From the NCBI RefSeq assembly GCF_000276665.1, contig NW_004955425.1:18641870-18705869 (forward strand): a DNA stretch of 64,000 nucleotides, in the 5' to 3' direction. This DNA is from Chinchilla lanigera. Taxonomy: Eukaryota; Chordata; Mammalia; Rodentia; Chinchillidae. Below are positions 46,483 through 57,956 of this stretch, in pieces (position 1 is the stretch's first letter; each line of letters begins with the position of its first letter). Below the pieces are notes generated by a model. It was not told the origin of the DNA, searched no databases, and saw only the letters and a program-made list of their open reading frames with translations. A program made the translations under genes and the position numbers.

Positions 46483-49400
46483 TCTGCATCTTTTAATCTG
46501 TTCCACTAGTCCTCAAGTCTATTTTTTTTGCCAGTACCATGCTTATTTTACCATGGTAGCTTTGTAGTATAATTTCAAGTCAGGGATTGTAATGCCTCCT
46601 GCCTTGCCTTTGTTGCCCAGAAATGCCTTTGCAATTCTAGATCTCTTTTGCTTCCAGATGAATTTTAGGAATGTTATCTCTAGTTCTGTGGTGTATCTTA
46701 ATGCTATTTTGAAGGAGATTGCATTAAATCTGAATAACAAATTTGGAAGTATGGCCATTTTCACTATGTGGCTCTTCCTATCCATGAGCAAGGGATGTTT
46801 TTTCATTTTATGATATCCACTTCAATTTCCTTTGTCAGCTTACTGTAATTTTCAATGTATAGACCCTTCACTTCCTTGTTAGATTGATTCCTAAGTATTT
46901 TTTGGATGCTGCTGTGAAGGGTTTCCATAATTTCTCTCTCAGTGAGTTTGTTGTTTTTGCACAAGAATGCTATTGGATTTTAAGTATTGACATTCTCTCT
47001 AGCCATGCAATGGATTTTGATTCTTAACACCAGTCTTTTGGTGGAGTTCTTGGGTTTTCTATGTAGATCATCATCTGCAAATACTGATAGTTTCACTTCT
47101 TCCTTTCCTGTCTCTTTTATTTCTCTCTTGTCCAATTGCTTTGGCAAAAGTTTCCAGAACTATGCTGAATAGAAGTGATGATAGTGGACACCCTTGTTCC
47201 TGATTTTAGAATGGAAGCTTTCAGCTTTCAGTTTTGTTCATTTAGCATGATTTCAGGTGTTGAATTGGCATGCATGGCTTTTATCAGGTTGAGGTAAAGA
47301 CAAGCTGTTCTGATTTTCTGCAGGATTTTTATCATGAATGAGTGCTGGGCTTTGTCAGAAGTTATTTCTGCATCTACTGAGATGATCATATGATTTTTGT
47401 CTTTGGATCTGTTGATATGGTGTATTACATTTATTGATCTGTATATGTTGAACCATCCCTGCATTCCTGGAATGAATCCAACTTGGTCATGGTATATAAT
47501 CTTCTTGATGATTTTCTGCATTCTGTTTGCTAGTATCTTATTGAATACTTTTGCCTCTACGTTCATTAGGTTGATTGGCCTGTAGTTCTCTTTTTTGGGT
47601 GGGTCTCTCTCTGGTTTTGATATCAGGGTAGTACTTGCCTCAAGGAATGAGTTAGGGTGTGTTGCTTCCCTTTCAATTTTATTAAAGTGTTTGAGGATTA
47701 TTTGTATTAAGTCTTCTCTAAATTTCTTATAGAATTGAGGAGTGAATTCATCAGGACCTGGACTTTCCTTTGTTGCTAAATTTTTAATTACATTTTAATC
47801 TCATTATCTGATATTATGTTATTCAGAATTTTTATATCTTCTTGATTCAGCTTTGGTAATTCATACATGTCTAGGAATCTGTCCATTCCTTCTGTGTTTT
47901 CTATCCTATGAGAGTAAAGATTTTTGAAGTAGGTGTTGATTATCTTCCAAATTTTCAAAGGATCTGCAGTGATTTCACCTTTATCATCCTTTAGTGCATG
48001 AACTTGAGTCTTTTCCTTCCTTTTTTCATATGGTTGGCTAAGCATTTTTCAATTTCATTTATTGCTTCAAAGAATAGACTCTTCAGTTCATTACTTCTTT
48101 TTATAGTTTTCTTGGTCTCCATTGTGTTAGTTTCTGCTCTGATCTTTATAATTTCCTCCCTAGTATGGGCTCTGCATTGGTCTTGCTCTGCTTTTTCCTG
48201 CTGCTTGAGGTGTAACATTATGTTGTTTATCTGTGGTCATTCTATTTTCCTGGTATGAGAATTCACTGCTATAAATTTCCCTCTTAGCACTGCTTTCATT
48301 GTTTCTCCTAAGTTGTGGTATTTTGTATCTGCATTCTGGTTTAGTGGTAAATATTCTTTAATTTCTTCCTTTATTTCATCCTTGGCCCATTGGTTTAAGA
48401 GGGTGTTATTTAACTTCCATGTGTTTATGGAGTTTTTGCAGTTTCTTTTGCCATTAATTTCTAATTTCATTGCATTATGGTCATATAATATGCATGACAT
48501 AACTTCAATTCCTTTGCATCTACTTAAACATGTTCTGTGGGTTAGTACATGGTCTATTTTAGAGAATATTCCATGTGCAGCTAAGAAGATGTGTATTCTG
48601 ATGATACTGGGTGGAATACTCTGAAAACATCCTCTGAGGCCATTTGCTCATAGGTTTGGTTCAGTTCTAATATTTCTTTGCTTCTTTTTACCTAGTTGAT
48701 CTATCTCTGTGGCAATGGAGTATCGAGGTCTCCCATTACAATTGTATTATTGCTATTTGATTTTCCAGTCTATTAATAGTTGTCTTATATAATTGGGTGC
48801 TCTTCTATTTGGTGCCTAGATATTTATAATTGTTATGTCTTCCTCAAAGTCTTCACCTAACAAATATCTCTTTATCTGTTTTTATATTGGTTTGAAGTTC
48901 ACATTGTTTGCAAACGCAATAGCTACCCCTGCCTTTTTTCTGGGTTCCTGTTGCATGGAAGATTGTTTACCATCCTTTAATTTTTGGTTTGTGAATTTCT
49001 TTTGTATTAAATGTGTTGCTTGTATAAATCATATTGTTAGATCTTGTTTCTTAATCCACTCTGCCAGTCTGTTTCTTTTGACTGGTGAACCGAGGCAATT
49101 TATAGTGATGGTTATAATGGATATGTATAGACTTTTCTTTGTCATGCAATTTTCCTGCTGTTGGTCACCTGCGTTTCCTCTCCATATAATTGATGTTTAC
49201 TTTTATAAAATAAGCTTCTTTAGTTCTTCCTATAAAGATTTTACATTTTTCTCTGGTAATTTTGTGTGGAAAATATACATAATAACAAACTGTGGAGTTA
49301 TCAAAGGCAAATAGCTATAATTGTTATCTCATGATGGGCTTTTGTTTCACAAAGACACATAGCCTGCCAGTGGGGGCCTGAAACCATTACAAATTTACTG

Positions 49401-49754
49401 GAACCAACAACAAGTACAGCAATATTAATTGTGAGCCTTAGAACGAGTGCAAATTATGACCTCTAGGAAGACTGTTTGTATGACAGTCCATTTTCTGAAT
49501 AAATTGTTTTGATAGCACATCTAAAATTCAGAATCATCTAAGAAATATTTTCACTCCCATCTTTTGTTTCTGTGCTAACAACCCATAAGCCTAAAGAGAA
49601 AGCTACAGTTGGTCATCATATACATCAGAATTCTTACTACTCCTCTGTAACCCACAAGGGACATTGCTCTTTCATGCTATTATTCTCCCAATCCTCCGTT
49701 GTTCTTTTAAATGTGACCTATATTATTCTAACCTAAATTGTATGTTTCAACAAA

Positions 49755-50205
49755 TTAACATGAGTGTAGTGGCTTAAAACAACACAAACTTATTATTCTA
49801 CATTTCTGGAGATTAAAATCCATGCTGAATTTCACTAAGCTAAAGATACAATGTGAGCAGCAGTTGCCCTGGAAGTTCTGTTCAGAAAACCTGTTCTTTT
49901 GCATTTCTCAGCATCTCCTGTCTGTCTGTAAGCCAGATTTGGTTTCCTCTTCCATCTTTCAAGCCCATCCCTGCAGTTGCTGTTTTTCTGTCTCACGGTG
50001 ACATTCTCCTTTCCATTCTAGTTGTCCGTCTTGCAAAGCTCCTGTGGTCCTGGAGACACGAAGACAACTTCAGGACAGTCTCTTCATCTCAAAATCTTTT
50101 ATGATCAGTCCCTCCTGCAAAGTCATTTTTTCCATGCAATGTAACATTTGCAGATTCTGAATTAGAAGGTAGACACCTTAGAGAGCCATATTCAACCTAC
50201 TAGAG
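49755..50205 (-). mobile_element. MLT1-like (MaLR) LTR
   Basis: The plus strand reads TAGTGGCTTAAAACAACACA, a TTTCTGGAGATTAAAATCCA block, TCTCACGGTGACATTCTCC, CTGCAAAGTCATTTTTTCCA and ATTCAACCTACT, the reverse of the MLT1 LTR order. Diverged and old. Confidence 0.7.
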
Positions 50206-51958
50206 TCCTCTAGAACCTCTGTCAACTAGTCAAAATTGCATGCTCTAAAGAAAGCAGTGGTTTCCAAGGATGTAGATCAGACAAGTTGAGTCAAAGTGAT
50301 CTACTCTAGAAGTTGTTTCTCTACTTGCCTCTTCATCTAAACATGACCTGTATTATTCCAACTGCCAGGGAAAGGCTCCAGTTCTTGGTTCTTCGTGGTT
50401 TACCAATTGTATGTTGTTTTAGTTATAATTCATATCAGAGGAGGTGACCTTGGGATATGTGTAGTCCTGAAGAAATCAGAGTTTCCTGGGCAGACACTTT
50501 ATGTGTCTGGAGGTGTTCTCCTTCACAACTACAATACACATTAAATGTAAACTGTCTCTGTCTTCTCTTGGCCCAACACACAAAACGCATTCCCTGTAAG
50601 CATGTCATACTTCAGCACATGACAACAAGAGAGAAGCCCCTCTTTGGGAGAGAAGGACAAAAATGTTCTCATGATTACTGTATGTATTCACCTTCTCTTT
50701 GAGAGCCACGGGCTTTTAAAACTCCAAAACATATTTCATAAGACATTCAGAAACTGTACATATTGCATACTTTAAGAAGTCACTTGAATTACTTTTAAAA
50801 TGATTAAACATGCTCTAGGAAATGGCTGGGTATTGAAACTGTGGGAGGTGGGACAGACTTCCTCAGGGAGACTCTTCCAATTAACGTGAGCGTGAGAACT
50901 GACAAGGCAAGTTATTGGTATCTTCCCTCACGCCCTTCCATGTCCTCCCTCAAATCCCAGGAAAAGGGACTGTAAGTCATTACTCATCCACACCTTCTCA
51001 GGAGTTAATGGGAAATCTGTGCTCAGCACCAACATTTGAGAACAGGTCTTTCCTTGCCTTGCACACATCGCTTCTCAGAGTGCGCCCATTAATCAAAGCC
51101 AGTGCACTGTAAATACAATCACAGTCTCTGGCTGTGGGAGTCTCTCTCTTTCCTGATGGCAGCAGCCTCAGCATTAATCACGTACCCCATCTCTTACAGG
51201 GCCTGGGTATTTATTCCAACTTCCCTGTAAAACGCTATGATGCATTGGCTGCCCCTGCTCCTTTATTATCAGAACAAATTTTATGGGCACAGAAAATAAT
51301 CATTTTTATTGAAGAAAAAATTAGCCATTATTATTTAGCCTATGACCTTCTCAAACTCTACCTACTCAATTCTAAATCTGGGCAGAGTGCACTATGATCC
51401 TAAGCTCTAGTTGAAGGAATACTCAGAAGTGAAAGGGCCTCTACCTACTCAGGACCTCTATACTTAGCACACTGGGTGTGGGGCTGGTTCTAGGGCCTCA
51501 CTCGCCACCAGTCTCAGGCCTTTCTGCTTCTATGGTGAAACAAACCTGGCAGTTGGTCTTCTGAGTGGCCTTCCTCTCCTAGCCAGGTCAGGCAGTGTGG
51601 GAATGGATTACATTTCAGGGCAGACTATAAAGCCTACTGTTTTCATTTGGCCCGTTCAGATTAAGTGTGATTTAGTATACACTGCTCTATGTGGCTATTA
51701 CTGTGTTTATGCTTACATTAATATTATTGAGTTCTTGATTGATTTACAGTCTTCACTGAGTTATTAATATTATAACATGACCCCAAGTCAAATTTTGAAT
51801 GCTATAATTTTAAAATCCTGACAAATAGGCTGTAGTTCAGACACACACAATTAAGAGTATTTTACTTTTTCCCTTCATCAGGCTTATTATCTAATTATTT
51901 GTCTAAATCAGTATAAGACAATTACTTAAAGTTTTCTCAATTTAAAAAGAATGGTAAG

Positions 51959-52062
51959 GGGCTGGGGATTTAGCTCAGCGGCAAAGCGCCTGCCTGGCAA
52001 GCGCAAGGTCGTGAGTTCGGTTCCCGGTGCCGGAGAAAAACCAAAAAAACAAAAACAAAAAC
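51959..52062 (+). mobile_element. ID-type SINE, young copy with perfect TSD
   Basis: Begins GGGGCTGGGGATTTAGCTCA (the first G is shared with the TSD), has a B box in GAGTTCGGTTCCCGG and an AC-rich tail. A 15-bp TSD, AAAAAGAATGGTAAG, lies at 51,944-51,958 and 52,063-52,077. Confidence 0.95.
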
Positions 52063-52189
52063 AAAAAGAATGGTAAGCCACTATAGTAAAACAATCGTCA
52101 TTTACCAGCTTGCCCACCTACATGTTCATTCCTCTTATCTGACCATACCCGGGCTCTAAAAATTAGATAAAACAGACTCACACACTTGC

Positions 52190-52490
52190 ATGTGATTTTC
52201 CACTGTGTGGCCCAGTCTGGAGGTCACCTGCTGACAGGATGCTGTCCTGAACAGAAAGGGTACAAGCATGGATAGATTTCTTTCCTGCCTTCTTCCCTTT
52301 GCCCCCTTTCTTTGTGGACATTTTTGCTCTGTGTTAAAAAGTGGCACTGCTGTCACCCGGCCCCTGCAGCGTGCTGTGGGCCACAGTGTCATGATGTCCT
52401 GAGCCACAGACCACCACCTTTCTTTTCTCACAGAATCTTTTTCATGCAGTGCTGTCTTTCTGAAAAACAACCCCAAAGTTTTTGCCATTT
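52190..52490. other. Unassigned GC-richer stretch
   Basis: Less AT-rich than its surroundings, with a minus-strand open stretch of 110 codons (52,156-52,488) that has no recognisable domain or exon borders. Probably an old unrecognised repeat. Confidence 0.25.
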
Positions 52491-54719
52491 TTTTGAAAAC
52501 TTTTAATTATGGAGGGTGAATACATCGAACTAAATTGTTATGGCCTCCCCTCTAGCTCCTAGAATGCTCCCCAAGCTCTACTGTCTCTTTTTTGGAAATA
52601 GTCATTGGAATTTCAGACACTGAATTTCCAATTAAATGGGTTATTCAGGAAGAAAAGAATAAGAAATGAGAAAACTTACAGCAACATGGCATTCAAGTTA
52701 ATCTGAATGAAATGCAAATAATTTACCTGTTCTCAGGAGGAAATTTGTAGAGTGCATTTCTATGGCTTACATTTGGTTCTGGAATAACTTTTTTACCCCA
52801 GTGGAAAAAAATGACATTTTCTCAGAAGGGTGAAATTATTACAACTGTGATAGTCCCGGGGGCTCAGATCCAAGAAGATTAACATGCTTAAGCTCAGAGC
52901 TGGCATCCCAAAGGCATCTCCCGTGGAGCTTCTGATGCTTTCAATGGCAAAACATTCACAATTTTAGCCAAATAGGTTACCTTAGGGCCTTTGTTTTGTG
53001 TTCTCTGTCCAGGATAGAGTAAGTGACACATGCTTTACATTTATCCTCAATATATGTACATCTACAAGTTATATGTGCACTATTGTGTTAACTTGTGTAT
53101 ACCATAAATCATGTATAAAAATGCACATTTTAAGGAACTGAGTAAAGATTAAAAACTAAAACATCTTGCTAATGATACCATCACTATAAATAACCTCATC
53201 GTACCATCCTCACTTTGGATAACTTGAAATGAGAATCAGAGGATTCCAATTCTTATTCCAAGCAGTCTTCTTGACAGTTAAATTTTTTGGTTTAATTCTT
53301 GTCAGTTTTTATTAGATGATTATAGATTTCATTTTGGCTGGGCAATATATCCTCCGAGGAATAAGGAAACCATCAACTTTAACATTTTCTTGCTCTTTGC
53401 TTGGAATTTCCTTTTAATTATCCTCAATCCATGGTTTCTTTTCTAAGAATTTTAGAGTGAGTCCCTTATAAGGAGAGCTAGTTTAGTCAAAATGAGTTAA
53501 CATAATTCATAAATCCAGTCAACCAGATGCATGTTACTTTAGATACCACTAAAACCTGTGTAAAAAAATGAAGGCACTACAAATACTCCTTACAGAGTCT
53601 AGAACTCTCTTGTCTGGAGTACATACTAAGAGAGAGCATCAATACCAATCATCTATTGCATTTTAATAAAGGTGCAATTTCTATGTTTTAATCAACAAAT
53701 ACTCTTTTTAATATTTTCTTTTCACTCTCCAAAACAATATCTCAGACCTTATTTTGGCAATCCATATTTAAAGTCATAGTTCAAATGTTATATCTTCCAC
53801 AAGGTTTTTCTTGTTGCTCAATGCAGAAAAAAATCATTTGCTTCCTCTGAACTCTCCTGCTCATTTACCTGTACACCTCTTGAGATTGTTACTCCTGTGC
53901 ACAAAAGAGTTTTGTTTATACATGTCTCGGCTCTTGAACAAGATTCGAAAGTTATTGGGGTTATAGTTCGTGCCTGATTTGTTTCCAAGAACACTTAAAG
54001 ATAGGGAAGATGCTCGTGGAGAGCTCAGTTGTGGGCTTACATATCAAAGTTCTTCTCAAAATATATATTTCAAGAAATCAATAAATTGATTTTTTTCACT
54101 CAAACTGCAAATAAACTTCATGGTTGTGTTTTATTTTATGCAACTGGTTCTCTTAGGTTTTACCAAACAATTAGAAGGTATGCAGGAAGAAAAGCAGAAA
54201 TAAGGAAAAGATGTTCTTTCTTGCAATGGTTCAAAATAAAGGTCAAACTGTCAACAAGTAATCATCTTTGCATGACTAAAAGTAAACAATGAATGAAAAT
54301 GGTGACACTTTTTTTTCTAAAAATTTGTATTACTTTCAATATGTCACACTCATCAAAAACAGAGATTCCTGTCTTTTAGAATTAGCTGAGAATAGACAAT
54401 ATGAACGATCATCACAACATGTTTTTATTGCTTCTCATTTTATATTCTGGCTATTAGAGAAATAAGCATTATATGAGTTGCAGAACTATAAAGTAGTTCA
54501 TTCCTTGGAGCACAGATGCTATTATAAAAACAAGAGGATTTATTTTTAGGCGCTTTTAGATCAGCAAAGAACTAAAGTTCAAGGGGGAAACTCAAACAAA
54601 AAGCCAGAAATCATCTTTACAAAAACAACAATAGTAACAAAAATGGTAGTGAAAAGAGCAAGAAATAGAGAAACAACTTATTTTTAAACATAGCCATTAT
54701 TTCTATAAACATGAAAAAT

Positions 54720-55245
54720 AGGCCCGAAGTTATACATTCTTCTTTGTCTTCTGAGAATGGAGCCAGGACCTCGTTTACGGAAGGCCGCCGGTTTTCCCTG
54801 CGTTCACATCGCTCCGGAAGATCATCAAAATGAGGCTGATGGTTTAATTTTCCTCACGAAGGTCATGCTCACCCCACGAGGTGAGGTACAGGGCAGCCGT
54901 CTGTGGGGAAAGCATGTCCGGCCAGGTTGACAGAGCTCAGAGGCTCCACGTGTGCCGCACTGAACACAAACAGAAGGAGCGACTCGAGTGCACGTAGGAG
55001 TTTACTGAGGTTTGGAGAAGGCCGCCTCCTAGAACAGTCTGACTTAGAAATCAGATTTCATGCAAAACCTCTGACAGCAAAGTCTCAGGAGCACAGGCAC
55101 AAGTTACTGATGTCATTTCTATTTCTAACGATGCGCAAGGGCACGTCATTCTGCCGGCCCTTGGCCTCACTGTCTTCCACAGGATGAGGCAGTAGCTTGG
55201 CTTTTGGTCCTCTGTTGGCTGAAGCAAAGTCCAATCTCATCCGTG
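54720..55245. promoter_or_regulatory. CpG-rich block, candidate regulatory element
   Basis: By eye about 23 CpG dinucleotides in 525 bp, densest at 54,770-54,820 (TTTACGGAAGGCCGCCGG, GCGTTCACATCGCTCCGG). The AT-rich flanks have almost none. It holds a CACGTG E-box at 54,947-54,952 and a CACGTCAT near 55,142, which resembles a CRE/ATF site. A plus-strand open stretch of 94 codons (54,903-55,187) has no known domain. It could be an enhancer or cryptic promoter in the CTNNA3 intron, a non-coding first exon, or a fairly recent CpG-rich repeat. Confidence 0.35.
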
Positions 55246-55349
55246 AAGCCCCAGCCCCAGTCTGATGTGTGGAAATGGATGAAAATTCAGTTTAGAGACC
55301 TTAGCCTACCTGAGGTACCACTCACAAATCCTCACCAGAGAACTATTTT

Positions 55350-55500
55350 CTCTCTTGCTGATTCTTTTTCTTCCTCCTTCTTGGGCACATGTTCCCGTTG
55401 AAATCACTTCTCATGTGTTTTATCTTCTTTTTCTCTTCCTCTTCTGTCCTCTCTCTTCTTGTTTCTTATTCATTCTTTGCCTCTTATTCATTCTTTCCAA
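55350..55500. repeat. Polypyrimidine-rich tract
   Basis: C/T-rich runs on the plus strand (TTCTTTTTCTTCCTCCTTCT, TTCTTTTTCTCTTCCTCTTC) broken by a short mixed stretch. Confidence 0.7.
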
Positions 55501-57841
55501 CAGAAAAAACTACCTTTCCTCTGTGATTCCTCTCTAGTTTAAATGGAGACACTACCTGTTAATTGTACTTGTTAAACAGAAGGAGGGTCCTTGGTCTCAG
55601 AGAAGTTCTAATATTACTCATAATGGCTAAGTGTTCACTGTATATAATTTTACAAACTAAAGAGGATTTTCCTGTGGATTATTTGATTTTTTAATATACA
55701 TAGCAAATATGGAATGAGAGAAACTATGTGCCTTAATCACAAAAGAAGACCCTGAGGCATCTATAAACTACTGCAGTGATTAAATTCATAAATTTGCAGA
55801 TCAGGGGTCAATCAAACGTAATATTCCTGATTACTTGCTTATTTTATTCCAAGCTATAAGATGTTTTTTACCCTCCTTTGGACCAAAACTAAAATCCAAA
55901 CAGACAGTAACAATAATAACAACAAAAAACATAGTCCCTCTTCTTTCTGCTTTTAAACATAAAACACCCTATTGTTTTGAACATTTCTTTTACTTTCATT
56001 AAGGAACTAAATTTACACATATCTTTACAATATATGGATTATTTGTTACGTGGTTATGACACTTTCCTGGGAAATATGATGGAAAGTATTTGAAGCGGTG
56101 CTTAATGAACAATCGGACTAGGTTATCTAAACACTGACAGCTATCTAATTTGTGATTACATATATCCATACTAGGGGCCCAACACTCCATAGAATAGGTT
56201 AATTTTTGTTGAATAGAAAACTATGTGAGTTATTTCATTAAGCTAAACAGAAAGATTTTGATTTCCTTACACCGATCTTAAATTTACCCTCTAGAGCAAC
56301 CCAAGATGCACTCAGTAAGATTCAAACACTAGGCATTAGATTTTCTGAAAATAAACTTTAGAATATGAGAAAGAAGTGGATATTAAAAAAATTAAATACA
56401 AATAACAAGCCAAGAGAGAAAAAGAAAATGTGTTCATATTATAGTGATACCTAATAGATTGCTCTGTTAGATACAAATAAGAGAAGAGAATAAATATGTA
56501 GAAAAACACTCAACACTACTGTCAAGATTTGGACAGATCAAGAGAATTATATGTGGTACAAGATTATTACCAAAATTCAGTTCCATTACAAAGAGAAAGT
56601 GATCTAAAATGTTGGAAGAACAGAGCCCTTCTCAAATAACTAGAGCAACAGACAGCAGGTAATAGACGGAGAGATGTTAAATGGGTCTGTACAGACTCGA
56701 GGCCAAGTTTCTAAGGTGTCAGAGCTGACACTGAAAAATGGGTTGTGGAAGACCGTGGTTTTACGGAAAGGGACAGAGAAAACAAAGAAAGAAAGACAGC
56801 AGGAAATGTACCTCTGCTGTGCAGCTCACATTCACTTAGGACAAAATTTATAGCAGGAGGAAATACAAACTTTCACACAGAGTTATTTTACCATCTAATC
56901 ATGATTGCAGATTAAAAAATCAGGAATCAATGGAAATACATTTATATTTTAGTTTTATAGTCAATTTTGAAAGATTTACAATGGTTATGTTTTCATCATC
57001 TGTAAGTATGTTTACAAACATGAGCCCTTTATAAACACCTTTAATCTCCCTACAGGCAACTTTTAGCATATATTCAAGCTTGTGTACCACTTGTGATGTC
57101 TGTCAGTAGCTTATTTGGAAACTTATGCTTGGATTTTTCTACTACTCATTTAACAGTGGATTTTGCCCCTGCCAAAACTGATGCTATCAAATCATGCTAA
57201 TCTGTCCCAATCTTAGGGATTGGTGAGGACTGTCTGTACAAGAAATTCCTACTTGCCCTCTGTAAGTATAAGTTTATAATCACTAAATTGAATATAATAA
57301 TGTCCATCCTATCCATATCAGGGAATAATTTTCAAATTCTTCAAATATCTATAGAGATACAAGAACAATATTTGCATATGGTATTAGCATTTCACACACA
57401 TAAAAGCTGAATAATCTGACAGTTAATTAGAAGACAGTCAAATTGACACTTGCCTGAATAGCGCATAAATGTGCACATGAAAGTTATCATATTTGTAGTT
57501 GTACTGGGAAAGTATACATAGTTATACATCAATTTGCTCTTCAGGTAAGTACCATTTTTGGTATTATTTTTAAGTGTTTCTTTCATATAATTAATGTTTC
57601 CCTTTATATGCAACATATCTATATTATTTTAGTGACATGCTTCTAAAGGAAATAGAAAAAACTAATTAATATAGTTCAATATATTATATCAATGACTGTA
57701 TTAAAAGGACCACAATTCAACAAATATACCTAGTCAAAAACTGTAAATCTATACAAGTTACATATGTAAATGTCAATTAAAACTACATATACTGGATCTA
57801 ACATCAAAAATTTTAAAATAGTGGATTCTAAATTAAACAGC

Positions 57842-57956
57842 GAAGGGGCTGGGGATTTAGCTCAGTGGCAATAGCGCCTGCCTGGCAAGCGCAAGGTCGT
57901 GAGTTCGGTTCCCGGTACCGGAGAAAAACCAAAAAATAAATAAATAAATAAATAAA
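57842..57956 (+). mobile_element. ID-type SINE, young copy with TSD
   Basis: Starts GGGGCTGGGGATTTAGCTCA at 57,845 and ends with an (AAAT)n tail. A 13-bp TSD, TAAATTAAACAGC, lies at 57,829-57,841 and 57,957-57,969. The body is nearly identical to the copies at 19.8 and 52.0 kb. Confidence 0.93.

Larger units (their letters stand above)
44846..49310 (-). mobile_element. L1 with most of ORF2 and 3' UTR, 5'-truncated and broken
   Basis: About 4.4 kb on the minus strand. The reversed poly(A) is the T-rich stretch near 44,852, then the 3' UTR to about 45,380, then ORF2 in reverse. Recognisable parts on the minus strand are: the C-terminal region (46,543-46,806, with [14 protein letters not shown]), the reverse-transcriptase FADD motif (codons at 47,070-47,081, intact), the QVGFIPGMQGWFNI stretch at about 47,450, and the end of the endonuclease domain with YDHNAMKLE near 48,480 (the usual SDH serine is Y, while D and H remain). 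The part from 48,600 to 49,300 corresponds to the endonuclease core. Frameshifts and stops split ORF2 into several pieces, and the DAEKAFDK-type region reads DAEITSDKAQ. ORF1 and the 5' UTR are missing. The element cannot move by itself. Confidence 0.93.

Noticed and set aside
46543..48500. Several minus-strand open stretches with clear L1 ORF2 similarity as separate genes
   Set aside because: They are pieces of one broken ORF2 and are described in the L1 entry.
48835..49314. Plus-strand open stretch of 159 codons
   Set aside because: It is the antisense of the L1 endonuclease region; composition and position are explained by the minus-strand L1.
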